A stretch of 64,000 nt of DNA from the NCBI RefSeq assembly GCF_014836675.1, contig NZ_JACSQK010000001.1, positions 144,234-208,233 of the forward strand, given 5' to 3'. Shown here one piece after another: positions 27,795 to 36,184 of this stretch (position 1 is its first letter; the number at the start of each line of letters is the position of its first letter). A program made the translations under genes and the position numbers. The notes beneath the pieces were generated by a model. The model saw only the letters and a list, made by a program, of their open reading frames with translations. It searched no databases and was not told the origin of the DNA. Source of the stretch: Comamonas avium. Lineage in GTDB: Bacteria; Pseudomonadota; Gammaproteobacteria; Burkholderiales; Burkholderiaceae_C.

Positions 27795-28925
27795 TTGGCC
27801 AATTCCACTAAAAAAACAAGTCCTGCGGCTGTGCAAGACCAGGCCCCCATGCACCCTGTGCATAGCGGCTGTCAGCACGACCATGACCACGCAGCCCATG
27901 ATTGCGGGCACAGCCATGTGCATGACGCGCACTGCAGCCACGATCACAGTCACGCCCATGCACACGGTGACGCTTGCTGTGGTCATGACCATAGCCATGG
28001 GCCCAAACACATCTATGTGTACTCGCCGGCGGGTGCCGTGCGCGACAAGGCTGCATTCAAGCGCGCTGTCAAACGGCTGCAGGGCATGGGCCACCAGGTG
28101 GAAATCGATGGTGATGCGCTGAGCAGCCACCAGCGCTTTGCCGGTGATGACGCCACGCGCATTGCCGCCATTCACCGGGCAGCGGCAAGTGGTGCTGATG
28201 TGGCCCTGATCAGCCGCGGTGGCTATGGCCTGACACGCATCTTGCCGGGCATCGACTACGCAGCAGTCACCACCGCTATTGAGAGTGGTACCCGCTTTGT
28301 CGGTTTGAGCGATTTCACGGCCTTTCAAAATGCCTTATTGGCCCAAACCGGAGCCACCAGCTGGGCGGGCCCGGCGTTGATTGCCGACTTTGGGCAAAAA
28401 CAAGAGGTGGACGACATCATGCTCGACTGCTTTGAAGATCTGATCTACGGCCATGGTGAAGGCGCTGGCTGGCGCATGCCCAAGCAGCCAGCAGGGGCCG
28501 TGCCCGACGATTTCTATATTGAAGGCGGTGCCACGCTGTGGGGCAGCAACTTGGCCGTACTGGTGTCGTTGCTGGGCACGCCCTACTTTCCGCAAGTGGA
28601 CGGTGGCATTTTGTTCTTGGAAGACGTCGGCGAGCACCCCTATAAGATCGAACGCATGCTCACTCAGCTGCTGCATGCAGGCGTGCTGGTCAAACAAAAA
28701 GCCATCGTTTTTGGTCAGTTCACCGAAATTAAGCTCACCCCCCATGACAAGGGCTACAAGCTGCAAAGCGTGATTGACTGGCTGCGCACCCAGCTCACCA
28801 TTCCGGTGCTGCAGGGCCTGCCTTACGGGCACGTGGCCACCAAGGTGATGCTGCCTGTTGGCGCGCAAGTTTCACTGTCGGTGGAAGGGCGCGATGCGCT
28901 CATTTACTGGGGACATACGCACTGA
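27795..28925 (+). CDS. ldcA: LD-carboxypeptidase with histidine-rich N-terminal extension
   Basis: Serine peptidase of family S66 that removes the terminal D-Ala from tetrapeptides during murein recycling in the cytoplasm. The core starts HIYVYSPAGAVRD (about residue 72). Active-site regions are GLSDFTAFQNALLA (serine), LEDVGE (glutamate) and GLPYGHV (histidine). Residues about 19-71 hold some 19 histidines and 5 cysteines, a probable metal-binding tail absent from normal LdcA. Start choice: TTG at 27795 with GGAG, or ATG at 27849, which lacks a ribosome site but still keeps the His-rich stretch. It is 62 bp after tadA. Confidence 0.85.
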   Translation: MANSTKKTSPAAVQDQAPMHPVHSGCQHDHDHAAHDCGHSHVHDAHCSHDHSHAHAHGDACCGHDHSHGPKHIYVYSPAGAVRDKAAFKRAVKRLQGMGHQVEIDGDALSSHQRFAGDDATRIAAIHRAAASGADVALISRGGYGLTRILPGIDYAAVTTAIESGTRFVGLSDFTAFQNALLAQTGATSWAGPALIADFGQKQEVDDIMLDCFEDLIYGHGEGAGWRMPKQPAGAVPDDFYIEGGATLWGSNLAVLVSLLGTPYFPQVDGGILFLEDVGEHPYKIERMLTQLLHAGVLVKQKAIVFGQFTEIKLTPHDKGYKLQSVIDWLRTQLTIPVLQGLPYGHVATKVMLPVGAQVSLSVEGRDALIYWGHTH

Positions 28926-29004
28926 TGAAATCATGTGCTTTTAACGCTTGTTACATGGGCGGTAGAAGCTAATTTGTTTCATAGGATTTTTAAAAGGCAT
29001 ACGC

Positions 29005-29469
29005 ATGGGCAAAGCCGCCTTGGAATGGACCGATGAAATGCTGGCCCTGCTGGGGCAGGAAAAAGATGCCGTACTGGCTGAGCGCTGGGGGACATCGGCC
29101 AAGACCGTGAACCTCAAGCGCAATGCGCTGGGCATTGCTGCCTGTGGACTGGTGCACTGGACACCCGAGATGCAGGCGCAGCTGGGTACAGACAGCGATG
29201 CCGAGCTTGCCAAGCGCTGGGGCATCAGCAAAGCCAGTGTGGTGGCGCAGCGCAAAGTTCTGGGCATTGCCTCGCGAACCGAAAAGCACGGTAGCGTGTT
29301 TGTCTGGACGCCTGAAGCTGTCGCGCTACTCGGTAGTGCGTCTGATGCCAAGGTGGCCGAACAGCTGGGCCTGACACGGCTGACGGTTTACAACGCCCGC
29401 CAGGCGCGTGGCATTGCCCCCGCAGCGCGGGGTAAAGCATCGTCGATGGAAAATCCCGAGCAGCAATAA
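29005..29469 (+). CDS. Small protein of three 37-residue HTH-like repeats
   Basis: 154 residues. Three repeats at 8-44, 52-88 and 101-137 each run from a WT dipeptide to GI and are exactly 37 residues long. The shared pattern is WTxE...LG..-D-A-x-x-A-x-x-x-G-x-S/T-x-x-T/S-V...R...GI. The second half of each unit looks like a helix-turn-helix (for example AKRWGISKASVVAQR). A nucleic-acid-binding role is inferred. The polar tail has no domain. An AAAAGG-type site precedes the ATG. Between ldcA and it lies a short stretch resembling half of the 76-bp repeat (about 28938-28972). No family name is recognised. Confidence 0.75.
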   Translation: MGKAALEWTDEMLALLGQEKDAVLAERWGTSAKTVNLKRNALGIAACGLVHWTPEMQAQLGTDSDAELAKRWGISKASVVAQRKVLGIASRTEKHGSVFVWTPEAVALLGSASDAKVAEQLGLTRLTVYNARQARGIAPAARGKASSMENPEQQ

Positions 29470-29550
29470 AACGGCAGTGGGAATGTATCAGGCTAAGCAT
29501 TCTCAGCGCAGTGAGCCTGCTGGGGGCGTCTAAAGCGCCGCGCACGTAAC

Positions 29551-30234
29551 CTAAGACGGGGTCTTTTGACCAAAAATGATGCCTATTTGTGCGCGTGTCA
29601 GCTCTGCAGCATTGGCTCCGGGGTAGGTGCCGTCGGCACTCAATGCGTCGTGTACCAGTGAGATCCAAAACGGTGCCGCCAGCAGCTGTGAAGCCACAGC
29701 CGGGGTGATGCCTTGCAGCTCCCCCTCTTTTTTGGCTATGGCGAACAGCTTTTCAAAATGCTGGTGCCAGGGGGCAAACACCTGCTGGTAGTAAAGCTGC
29801 ATCAGCGATGGGTGGCTGCGTGCCTCGCCCAGCACCAGGCGCGCCAAAGAGGCCCGAGCTGGAAGGTGAAAATGCTCCATCGGAGGCACTGCCAGCCGAG
29901 TGATGTACTCCTTCATGGACTCTTTGGGCATGCGTGGGGTTTGTATGGATGCCAGGGCCGAATGCGCAATCGTCGCTTGCAAGGCCCCTTGCAGCAGGGC
30001 CTCCTTGTTAGCAAAGTGCAGATACAAAGTGCCTTTGGCCAGTTTGGCGCGTTTGGCAATCTTGTCCATGGTGGCTTTGGCAATACCTACTTCGGTGAAC
30101 TCATCCAGTGCTGCACTCAAAATTTCTTGGCGGGTGAGCTCGGTTTTCTGTGGACTGGGTCCGCGTGTGCGGCGCAGTACAGGCGCAACCGCGCTGGGGT
30201 GGGGTGTGGGTTTTTTATTGGGTGTGGGTTTCAT
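29551..30234 (-). CDS. TetR-family regulator
   Basis: About 227 residues. The basic, proline-rich N-terminus (MKPTPNKKPTPHPSA) is followed by the TetR HTH at about 35-80 (ILSAALDEFTEVGIAKATMDKIAKRA then AKGTLYLHFANKEAL, broken here at the turn), and a ligand-binding helical domain. The start is uncertain: ATG 30234 or ATG 30264, neither with a strong ribosome site. The frame reaching 30462 would overlap the lipocalin gene and is unlikely. It is divergent from the lipocalin, a plausible target. Confidence 0.82.
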   Translation of the reverse strand: MKPTPNKKPTPHPSAVAPVLRRTRGPSPQKTELTRQEILSAALDEFTEVGIAKATMDKIAKRAKLAKGTLYLHFANKEALLQGALQATIAHSALASIQTPRMPKESMKEYITRLAVPPMEHFHLPARASLARLVLGEARSHPSLMQLYYQQVFAPWHQHFEKLFAIAKKEGELQGITPAVASQLLAAPFWISLVHDALSADGTYPGANAAELTRAQIGIIFGQKTPS

Positions 30235-30406
30235 GCGCGGCCAAAGCGGGTGGGCGTTAGCCATGCACTTTAATCTCAAGTGTCTGGGCTGCACAAAAGG
30301 CGCTATTGCAGCATCTTTGCCGACACGAATGTAAGTGCTTGTCTCGGCAAGACCTGCTCGCCGCGCCTCTAGGCTCAATGCCATGTTCCAAGATGCAGGA
30401 GCTTTT

Positions 30407-30970
30407 GTGGCACAAGGCATGCATTTCAATGTTTCGGGCAGCACATGGCGAACACCATGCAAGACGATCGCTCTTGCAGCGGCTGTGATGGCTGCTGGGT
30501 GCGCAGTTTCTGTCCCCGCACATATTCAACCCATCAGTAATTTCGATGCTGCCAGGTACGCAGGCACTTGGTATGAAATTGCGCGCATTGATCACCGGTT
30601 TGAAAAGGGCTTGATCAACACCAGCGCCAGCTATGCCCTCAATGGAGATGGCACCTTGAAAGTCATCAATCGTGGCTTTAACCCTGAGACAAAAGAATGG
30701 AAACAAGTCGAAGGTAAAGCCCGGTTTTTAGGCGACTCAAGCGTTGCCGCATTGAAAGTGTCGTTCTTTGGTCCGTTTTACGGTGGCTACAACGTGGTGA
30801 GTCTGGATGAGCAGTACCAGACGGCTGTGGTGATTGGTCAGGATGCCCGCTACTTTTGGCTGCTTTCTCGCAGCAAAACCATGCCGGCTGAGCAAATGCA
30901 CCGGTTATTGCAAAAGGCGCAAGCCATGCAGGTGGATTTGAACAGAGTCATCTTGGTGCAGCAGGATTAA
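30407..30970 (+). CDS. blc: Bacterial lipocalin (Blc-like outer membrane lipoprotein)
   Basis: About 187 residues. A lipoprotein signal ends in the lipobox MAAGC; the mature lipocalin follows with its first conserved region YAGTWYEIARIDHRFEKG and later AALKVSFFGPFYGGYNVV. Blc proteins bind lysophospholipids or fatty acids at the outer membrane under stress. A GTG at 30407 is preferred as start, with AGGAG 5 nt upstream; the in-frame ATG at 30419 lacks a properly spaced site. It is divergent from a TetR gene. Confidence 0.87.
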   Translation: MAQGMHFNVSGSTWRTPCKTIALAAAVMAAGCAVSVPAHIQPISNFDAARYAGTWYEIARIDHRFEKGLINTSASYALNGDGTLKVINRGFNPETKEWKQVEGKARFLGDSSVAALKVSFFGPFYGGYNVVSLDEQYQTAVVIGQDARYFWLLSRSKTMPAEQMHRLLQKAQAMQVDLNRVILVQQD

Positions 30971-31089
30971 CGGCATGTGTATCAGCCACTGCTTGCGTTC
31001 AAGAAGCGTGCACTTGACTGATGGGCCGCAACGCTTAGTTCACTGTAATTTCAGTAATTTCTGAAAACTTGGGTACACACGGAGAAGCT

Positions 31090-31133
31090 ATGGACTTTAT
31101 TTCTCATAAACAATGGACTTTCTTTCTCATAAA
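31090..31133 (+). promoter_or_regulatory. Two 21-bp direct repeats upstream of the PQQ dehydrogenase
   Basis: Units at 31090-31110 and 31113-31133 differ at one base (ATGGACTTTA/CTTTCTCATAAA), giving a 23-bp period, close to two helical turns. They lie 67 bp before the start codon in an AT-rich patch. A regulator-binding array or a small duplication is likely. Confidence 0.6.
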
Positions 31134-31199
31134 AAATAAAGGCTGGCTGTCGCAGTGATCGTGCATGCGCAGGGGCCGGCTCGTGTTCGAGGATTCGAT

Positions 31200-33641
31200 A
31201 TGCAACATCAACAACCTGTGCAGTCAGTGGCTGCACGTGTCTGGCTTGGGGTTTTAGGGGCAGTACTGGCGCTGGCCGGGCTGTTCTTCCTGATCGGCGG
31301 CGGCAAGCTCATCAGCTTGGGTGGCAGCTGGTACTTTTTGCTGGCGGGCATGGCCCTGCTGGCTTCTGGCGTGCAATTTGTGCGCCGTCGTCCTTCCGGG
31401 GCCTGGATCTATCTGGCGGCCTTTGCCGCCACGGTGGTCTGGGCGCTGAGTGAAGTAGGGCTGGATTACTGGAGCCTTGTTTCGCGCTTGCTGGCCATGA
31501 CGTTTGGCGCTGTGGCAGTGGCCGCTAGCTTGCCACTGCTGCGCAAGGCCAGTGGGCAAACGGCTGCTTGCAAGGGGGCATTCACTGCCGCCGGCGTATT
31601 GCTGGTGGCTGGCCTGGTGGGTTTTGTCTCCATGTTCCAGATCCATCCTGAAGTGCAAGCGCAGGCAGCGGCCGCGACCCGCAAACCTGTGGATGCTGCG
31701 AGCGAGCAAAAAAACTGGAACAACTACGGCAGCAGCAGCAAGAACGACCGCTTTGCCGCCCTGGACCAGATCAATGTGGACAACGTCAACCAGCTACAAG
31801 TGGCATGGACGTACCAGACCGGTGACGTACCCAAATCTACGGGTGCCGGAGCAGAAGACCAGACCACCCCTTTGCAAGTGGGTGACAAGGTGTTTATATG
31901 CACGCCCAGCAATAACGTGATCGCACTGGATGCTGATTCTGGCAAGGAGCTGTGGCGCCACGATGTCAATGCCCATGTGGGTGGCGTGTGGGAGCGCTGC
32001 CGTGGGCTGGCGTACTTTGATGCGACAGCACCGCTGGATCAGCCGACAGTGCCTGGCTCGACAGCGGTGCAAAAGGTGTCTTTGCCAGCAGGTGCCAGCT
32101 GTGAACGCCGCATTTTGATGAACTCCATCGACGCTCGCCTGTTTGCTATCAATGCCGATAACGGTGAGCTGTGCGGCGAGTTTGGCAAAGACGGTGTGGT
32201 GGACCTCAAGGAAGGCATTGGCGCTGTGGCCAACCCTGCTTACTACACTTTGACGTCTGCCCCCACCGTTGCGGGCACTACGGTGGTGATTGGTGGCCGC
32301 GTAGCCGACAACGTGCAAGTCGATATGCCTGGTGGTGTGATTCGAGGTTTTGACGTCATCACTGGCGCACAGCGCTGGGCGTTTGACGCGGGCTCGAGCA
32401 CCCCTAACGAAATCTTGAAGCCTGGTGAAACCTACACCCGTTCGTCTGCGAACGTGTGGGCCGGAACCACATACGATGCCAGCTCCAACACGGTGTATCT
32501 GCCCATGGGTTCGGCTTCGGTTGACCTGTATGGCGCAACTCGCAGCGCGATGGACCGTAAGTACGGTGCATCTGTGCTGGCTCTGGATGCCGCTACCGGC
32601 AAGGAAAAATGGCTGTACCAGACCGTGCGCAATGATCTTTGGGACTTTGACATTCCCATGGCTCCGACGCTGATCGATTTCCCCCATGCCGATGGCACAA
32701 CGACGCCAGCCGTGCTGGTGGGGACCAAGGCTGGCCAGATCTTTGTGCTCGACCGTCAAAACGGCCAGCCGTTGACTAAGGTGCAAGAGGTGGCCGTCAA
32801 GCCCGGCACCATTCCTGGTGAGTTCTACCCTGCGACGCAGCCTCTGTCTGTTGGCATGCCACAGATCGGAACGAAGACGCTGACCGAAGCCGACATGTGG
32901 GGTGCCACCCCCATTGACCAGCTCATCTGCCGCATCAAGTTCAAGTCCATGCGTTATGACGGTCTGTATACCGTACCGGATACCGATGTGTCGCTGAGTT
33001 TTCCTGGCTCTTTGGGCGGCATGAACTGGGGCGGCGTGTCCGCTGATCCCACTAACAATCTGATTTTTGTGAACGACATGCGTCTGGGCCTGTGGGTGCA
33101 GATGATGCCGCAACAGCAAAAATCGGCACTGTCGGATGGCAGCGAAGCGCCTAATGCGGGCATGGGGCAGGTTCCTCTGGGTGGCACGCCTTACGCGGTG
33201 ATCAAAGATCGCTTCATGTCGCCTCTGGGCATTCCTTGCCAAAAGCCTCCATTCGGAACGCTGACTGCGATCGATATGAAAACGCAGCAGATCGCGTGGC
33301 AGGTGCCTGTGGGCACCGTGCAAGACCAGGGCCCCATGGGCATCAAGATGCGCTTGCCATTGCCTGTGGGTCTGCCTACGCTGGGCGGCTCGCTGGCCAC
33401 ACAAGGAGGCCTGGTGTTTTTTGCTGGCACGCAAGACTACTACCTGCGTGCCTGGGATAGCGCTACAGGCAAGGAAATCTGGAAGGCTCGCCTGCCCGTG
33501 GGCAGCCAGGGTGGTCCGATGAGCTACAAGTCACCCAAAACGGGCAAGCAGTATGTGGTGATCAGCGCCGGTGGCGCGCGTCAATCGCCTGACCGTGGTG
33601 ACTATGTGATTGCCTACGCCTTGCCTGACCGTGCCAAGTAA
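31200..33641 (+). CDS. Membrane-bound PQQ-dependent dehydrogenase (quinate/shikimate/glucose family)
   Basis: 813 residues. The N-terminus has about five transmembrane helices (residues 13-150) that pass electrons to ubiquinone. The rest is an eight-bladed quinoprotein propeller in the periplasm, with blades recognisable as NVIALDADSGKELWR, SVLALDAATGKEKWLYQT, DLWDFDIP and YYLRAWDSATGKEIW. Length and layout fit quinate/shikimate dehydrogenase (QuiA) as well as glucose dehydrogenase; quinate is favoured for this bacterial group but not proven. ATG at 31200 has GAGG upstream. PQQ synthesis genes are not in the window. A TetR gene follows after a terminator. Confidence 0.87.
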   Translation: MQHQQPVQSVAARVWLGVLGAVLALAGLFFLIGGGKLISLGGSWYFLLAGMALLASGVQFVRRRPSGAWIYLAAFAATVVWALSEVGLDYWSLVSRLLAMTFGAVAVAASLPLLRKASGQTAACKGAFTAAGVLLVAGLVGFVSMFQIHPEVQAQAAAATRKPVDAASEQKNWNNYGSSSKNDRFAALDQINVDNVNQLQVAWTYQTGDVPKSTGAGAEDQTTPLQVGDKVFICTPSNNVIALDADSGKELWRHDVNAHVGGVWERCRGLAYFDATAPLDQPTVPGSTAVQKVSLPAGASCERRILMNSIDARLFAINADNGELCGEFGKDGVVDLKEGIGAVANPAYYTLTSAPTVAGTTVVIGGRVADNVQVDMPGGVIRGFDVITGAQRWAFDAGSSTPNEILKPGETYTRSSANVWAGTTYDASSNTVYLPMGSASVDLYGATRSAMDRKYGASVLALDAATGKEKWLYQTVRNDLWDFDIPMAPTLIDFPHADGTTTPAVLVGTKAGQIFVLDRQNGQPLTKVQEVAVKPGTIPGEFYPATQPLSVGMPQIGTKTLTEADMWGATPIDQLICRIKFKSMRYDGLYTVPDTDVSLSFPGSLGGMNWGGVSADPTNNLIFVNDMRLGLWVQMMPQQQKSALSDGSEAPNAGMGQVPLGGTPYAVIKDRFMSPLGIPCQKPPFGTLTAIDMKTQQIAWQVPVGTVQDQGPMGIKMRLPLPVGLPTLGGSLATQGGLVFFAGTQDYYLRAWDSATGKEIWKARLPVGSQGGPMSYKSPKTGKQYVVISAGGARQSPDRGDYVIAYALPDRAK

Positions 33642-33680
33642 GGCGATTAGCCCAAGTTGAGCCAGGCCAGTAATGGCTAA

Positions 33681-33717
33681 AAGCCACGGGGCACTCCGGT
33701 GCCCCGTGGCTTTTTTC
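33681..33717 (+). terminator. Terminator of the PQQ dehydrogenase gene
   Basis: Perfect 14-bp stem AAGCCACGGGGCAC / GTGCCCCGTGGCTT with loop TCCG, then a T-run. Confidence 0.95.
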
Positions 33718-33802
33718 ATGCCTGCTGCACATGTAGTGCTCTGTACCTGGAGGGCGTGGCTTGCGTGTTAGGCTTTGTGCCCCAGAAATAAGGAGTTGGG
33801 CC

Positions 33803-34477
33803 GTGAGCCAGCCGCAAGTTTTGAAAGCCCCCATCGTTGAAGCTGTAGACAAAGCGGCGGCAGACATGCGCCAGGCATTGCTGGATGCCGGCAAAACAGA
33901 GTTCGCCAACTACGGCTACGACGGCGCGCGTCTGGAGCGCATCGCAGCCAAGGTTGGCTGTGCCAAACGCATGCTGTATTACTACTTTGGTAATAAAAAA
34001 GACGTGTACCTGGCCGTGATCGAGCAAAGCTACAGCGATATACGAGCCTCTGAGGAACAGCTGAACCTGGATGCTTTAGAGCCTTTGCAAGCGCTGCATA
34101 CACTGGCCCGGAAAAGCTTTGACTACCACGAGCACAACCAGGAATTTACCCGTCTGGTGCTGCAGGAGAACTTTCAGGGTGGCGAAATGCTGGGGCAAAT
34201 CTCCACGATCGATGCTTTGCGCAAAGCAGCGTTTGAACCCTTGGGGCGTATTTTGCAGCGTGGCGTGGCACAAGGCTTGTTTAAAGAGGGCATCACCGCT
34301 GTAGATGTGCACTATTTGATCTCCGCGCTTTCCAGTTTTCGGGTGGATCACAGTGCAACGTGGCGCAGCTTGCTCCAGGTCGATTTGATGGGTGCAGCCC
34401 TGCGAGAGCGCCATCAGCAGATGCTGCAAGACCAGTTGACCGCACTGGTATGTAAAGAAGCTGCCGCGCAAGATTGA
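33803..34477 (+). CDS. TetR-family regulator
   Basis: 224 residues from a GTG at 33803, with AAGGAG 7 nt upstream; the reading frame before it is not supported. The TetR HTH is in AGKTEFANYGYDGARLERIA and AKRMLYYYFGNKKDVY (about residues 30-75). The C-terminal domain carries VLQENFQGGEM, seen in regulators of the TetR_C_7-like group that often control aromatic acid or oxidase genes. It lies just after the PQQ dehydrogenase, which is a possible target, but a terminator separates the two. Confidence 0.85.
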   Translation: MSQPQVLKAPIVEAVDKAAADMRQALLDAGKTEFANYGYDGARLERIAAKVGCAKRMLYYYFGNKKDVYLAVIEQSYSDIRASEEQLNLDALEPLQALHTLARKSFDYHEHNQEFTRLVLQENFQGGEMLGQISTIDALRKAAFEPLGRILQRGVAQGLFKEGITAVDVHYLISALSSFRVDHSATWRSLLQVDLMGAALRERHQQMLQDQLTALVCKEAAAQD

Positions 34478-34937
34478 ATAAAAACGATGTAATTGCAAAA
34501 ATGGATGCTGCAAAAAATATAGCTTTTAATGCTTTTGGAATAAGGGCTTGATACCTTTTTCAGTAAACTTTAAGAGGGCAGTTCGTGCGCTGACGCAGCA
34601 GTTAAAGCGCGCAAGATGGGTGAGCCGGGATAAGCTTGTTCAAAGAAAGGGCAGCGCTGCAAGGCGAATCCTGTTAAAGTTGCTGCCGCTGCTACAACGC
34701 AACGCTAGCCAGCAGCCATCCCATCGTGCGGTTTGATTGATTAAGTCACGCGCGCCCGCGATCGCTTCAGACGATTTTTCAAGTTTTCCCCCCCTCCGGT
34801 TTTCTGTTCGCCGTTGGAACCATCCCAAGCAGCTTGTGCGTGCATGGGGTTTTCTTTTACGTTTTTTTAAAAGCGTTGAGCGGCTTGCTTTTGAGCCACC
34901 TTTTCTAGCGCATGCCCAAGAGCATGGCGCATCTTTG
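34478..34937. other. Intergenic region with a possible half-repeat
   Basis: 460 bp. At about 34520-34550 AGCTTTTAATGCTTTT resembles the left arm of the 76-bp repeat, without a right arm. The rest is AT-rich around 34770-34870, with poly-T and poly-C tracts, and may contain the promoter of the next small gene. The open frame that starts at 34737 continues into the small gene, but its N-terminal part has no protein-like character. Confidence 0.4.
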
Positions 34938-35174
34938 TTGAAACATATCTCGCATCTTGCGCAGATTGTGGGCAAGTACCAGCTCACACCATCTGCAGAA
35001 ATTACTACCAGCGGCTCCTACACCGCATCGCTTTCCATTCGCAGCGGTTGCGGCACAGGCACTCACGACAGAGTGTTTCGTTTCCTGCCCCGTTTTGGCA
35101 CTGCCGCCGCTGCCAAGCACTACGCCATCGAACAAGGCAAAAGCTATGTACAGCAGCCTGCTTTGCCAGCCTGA
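34938..35174 (+). CDS. Small conserved-looking protein of unknown function
   Basis: About 78 residues. The segment HLAQIVGKYQLTPSAE then SGSYTASLSIRSGCGTG and DRVFRFLPRF, followed by AAAKHYAIEQGKSYV, reads as a genuine small folded protein with an alternating beta pattern and a final helix. I recall similar short Burkholderiales proteins but cannot name the family. The start is uncertain: no in-frame ATG is close; TTG 34938 or GTG 34968 are possible, and the frame is open to 34737. It lies 36 bp before infA in the same direction. Confidence 0.5.
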   Translation: MKHISHLAQIVGKYQLTPSAEITTSGSYTASLSIRSGCGTGTHDRVFRFLPRFGTAAAAKHYAIEQGKSYVQQPALPA

Positions 35175-35210
35175 TGGCCTTTCCCCAATTTAATACTGAA
35201 GGATCCCAAT

Positions 35211-35483
35211 ATGTCTAAAGAAGATCTCGTGGAAATGCGCGGGCAGGTCATGGAAGTACTGCCCGATTCGCGCTTCCGCGTGACACTGGACAACGGCCAT
35301 CAACTTATTGCCTATACCGGTGGCAAAATGCGCAAATTTCGTATTCGCATCTTGGCCGGTGACAAGGTTTCCTTGGAAATGTCGCCCTATGATTTGACCA
35401 AGGGCCGTATTACCTTTCGCCATATTGAGACGCGTTCTGGCGCTGCACCATCGGCAGCCAAGCGTCGTCCTCCAGCCCGTTAA
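35211..35483 (+). CDS. infA: Translation initiation factor IF-1
   Basis: 90-residue S1/OB-fold protein that occupies the 30S A site during initiation. The core matches IF-1 ([55 protein letters not shown], broken here). It differs from the usual 72-residue form by a C-terminal tail rich in Ala, Pro and Arg. Such longer IF-1 copies are known in betaproteobacteria as a second infA outside the ribosomal protein operon. AAGGA precedes the ATG. A small hairpin terminator follows. Confidence 0.92.
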   Translation: MSKEDLVEMRGQVMEVLPDSRFRVTLDNGHQLIAYTGGKMRKFRIRILAGDKVSLEMSPYDLTKGRITFRHIETRSGAAPSAAKRRPPAR

Positions 35484-35488
35484 CCCCC

Positions 35489-35512
35489 AGGGGCATTTGC
35501 CCCTATCTTTTT
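35489..35512 (+). terminator. Terminator or attenuator after infA
   Basis: AGGGGCA-TT-TGCCCCT hairpin followed by ATCTTTTT. Confidence 0.7.
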
Positions 35513-35556
35513 GAATACAGCCTCAGGCTGTGCTCAGTTACTTTGAGAGTTTCACT

Positions 35557-35919
35557 ATGAACAACAAACTGTACGTTGGCAATCTGGCCTATTCCGTTCG
35601 CGACAACGATCTGGAACAAGCATTCTCCGAATTCGGTAACGTCGTGTCCGCCAAGGTCATGATGGAGCGTGATACAGGTCGCTCCAAGGGCTTCGGCTTT
35701 GTGGAAATGTCTTCGGAAGCAGAAGCTCAAGCCGCAATCAACGGCCTGAACGAGCAACAGCTGGGCGGCCGTAACCTGATGGTGAACGTTGCTCGTCCCC
35801 GTGAAGAAAACGGCGGCGGTTTCCGTGGCGGCAATGGCGGCGGTTTCCGTGGTAACAACGGCGGCGGCTTCGGCGGCGGCAATGGTGGTGGCTACGGCGG
35901 TGGCCGTGACCGTTACTAA
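35557..35919 (+). CDS. Glycine-rich RRM RNA-binding protein
   Basis: 120 residues: one RNA recognition motif (RNP2 LYVGNL at 5-10; RNP1 KGFGFVEM around 45-52) and a tail of Gly-Gly-Gly-Phe/Tyr repeats ending in RDRY. This resembles cyanobacterial and proteobacterial cold-inducible RNA-binding proteins. It probably binds mRNA as a chaperone at low temperature. The ATG at 35557 is preferred to an upstream in-frame codon at 35530. It is adjacent to infA. Confidence 0.9.
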   Translation: MNNKLYVGNLAYSVRDNDLEQAFSEFGNVVSAKVMMERDTGRSKGFGFVEMSSEAEAQAAINGLNEQQLGGRNLMVNVARPREENGGGFRGGNGGGFRGNNGGGFGGGNGGGYGGGRDRY

Positions 35920-35970
35920 ATAGTCGTTTTCCGCAGCATTCAGGCTTGCCTGGATGCTGCTGGCTGACGC

Positions 35971-36009
35971 AAAAGCCTGGCCCACCTTGTGTGGGCCAGG
36001 CTTTTTTTT
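35971..36009 (+). terminator. Terminator of the RRM gene
   Basis: 15-nt arm AAAAGCCTGGCCCAC pairs with GTGGGCCAGGCTTTT and runs into eight T. Confidence 0.92.
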
Positions 36010-36085
36010 GGGGTGCGTATTGCAGCCGCTGGAGTTAGCGGGCCCCAGTGCCGGCAGGCGCGGATATGACGCACGCTCTCATGCA

Positions 36086-36117
36086 ACAAAGAAAGCCCAA
36101 TTTCGGGCTTTCTTTGT
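36086..36117. terminator. Second hairpin, terminator of the convergent chemoreceptor gene
   Basis: Perfect 13-bp stem ACAAAGAAAGCCC / GGGCTTTCTTTGT with loop AATTTC. It can work on either strand and lies 68 bp past the chemoreceptor stop. Confidence 0.8.
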
Positions 36118-36184
36118 TTGCTCAGAGCTGCTGAGTGGGGCAGACAAAACAGGCTCTACATTGCTTGGCAGATGCAGTTGAGCT

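Noticed and set aside
31794..33434. 546-codon minus-strand frame opposite the PQQ dehydrogenase
   Set aside because: Antisense shadow in GC-rich coding DNA; product is rich in His/Arg without recognisable domain.
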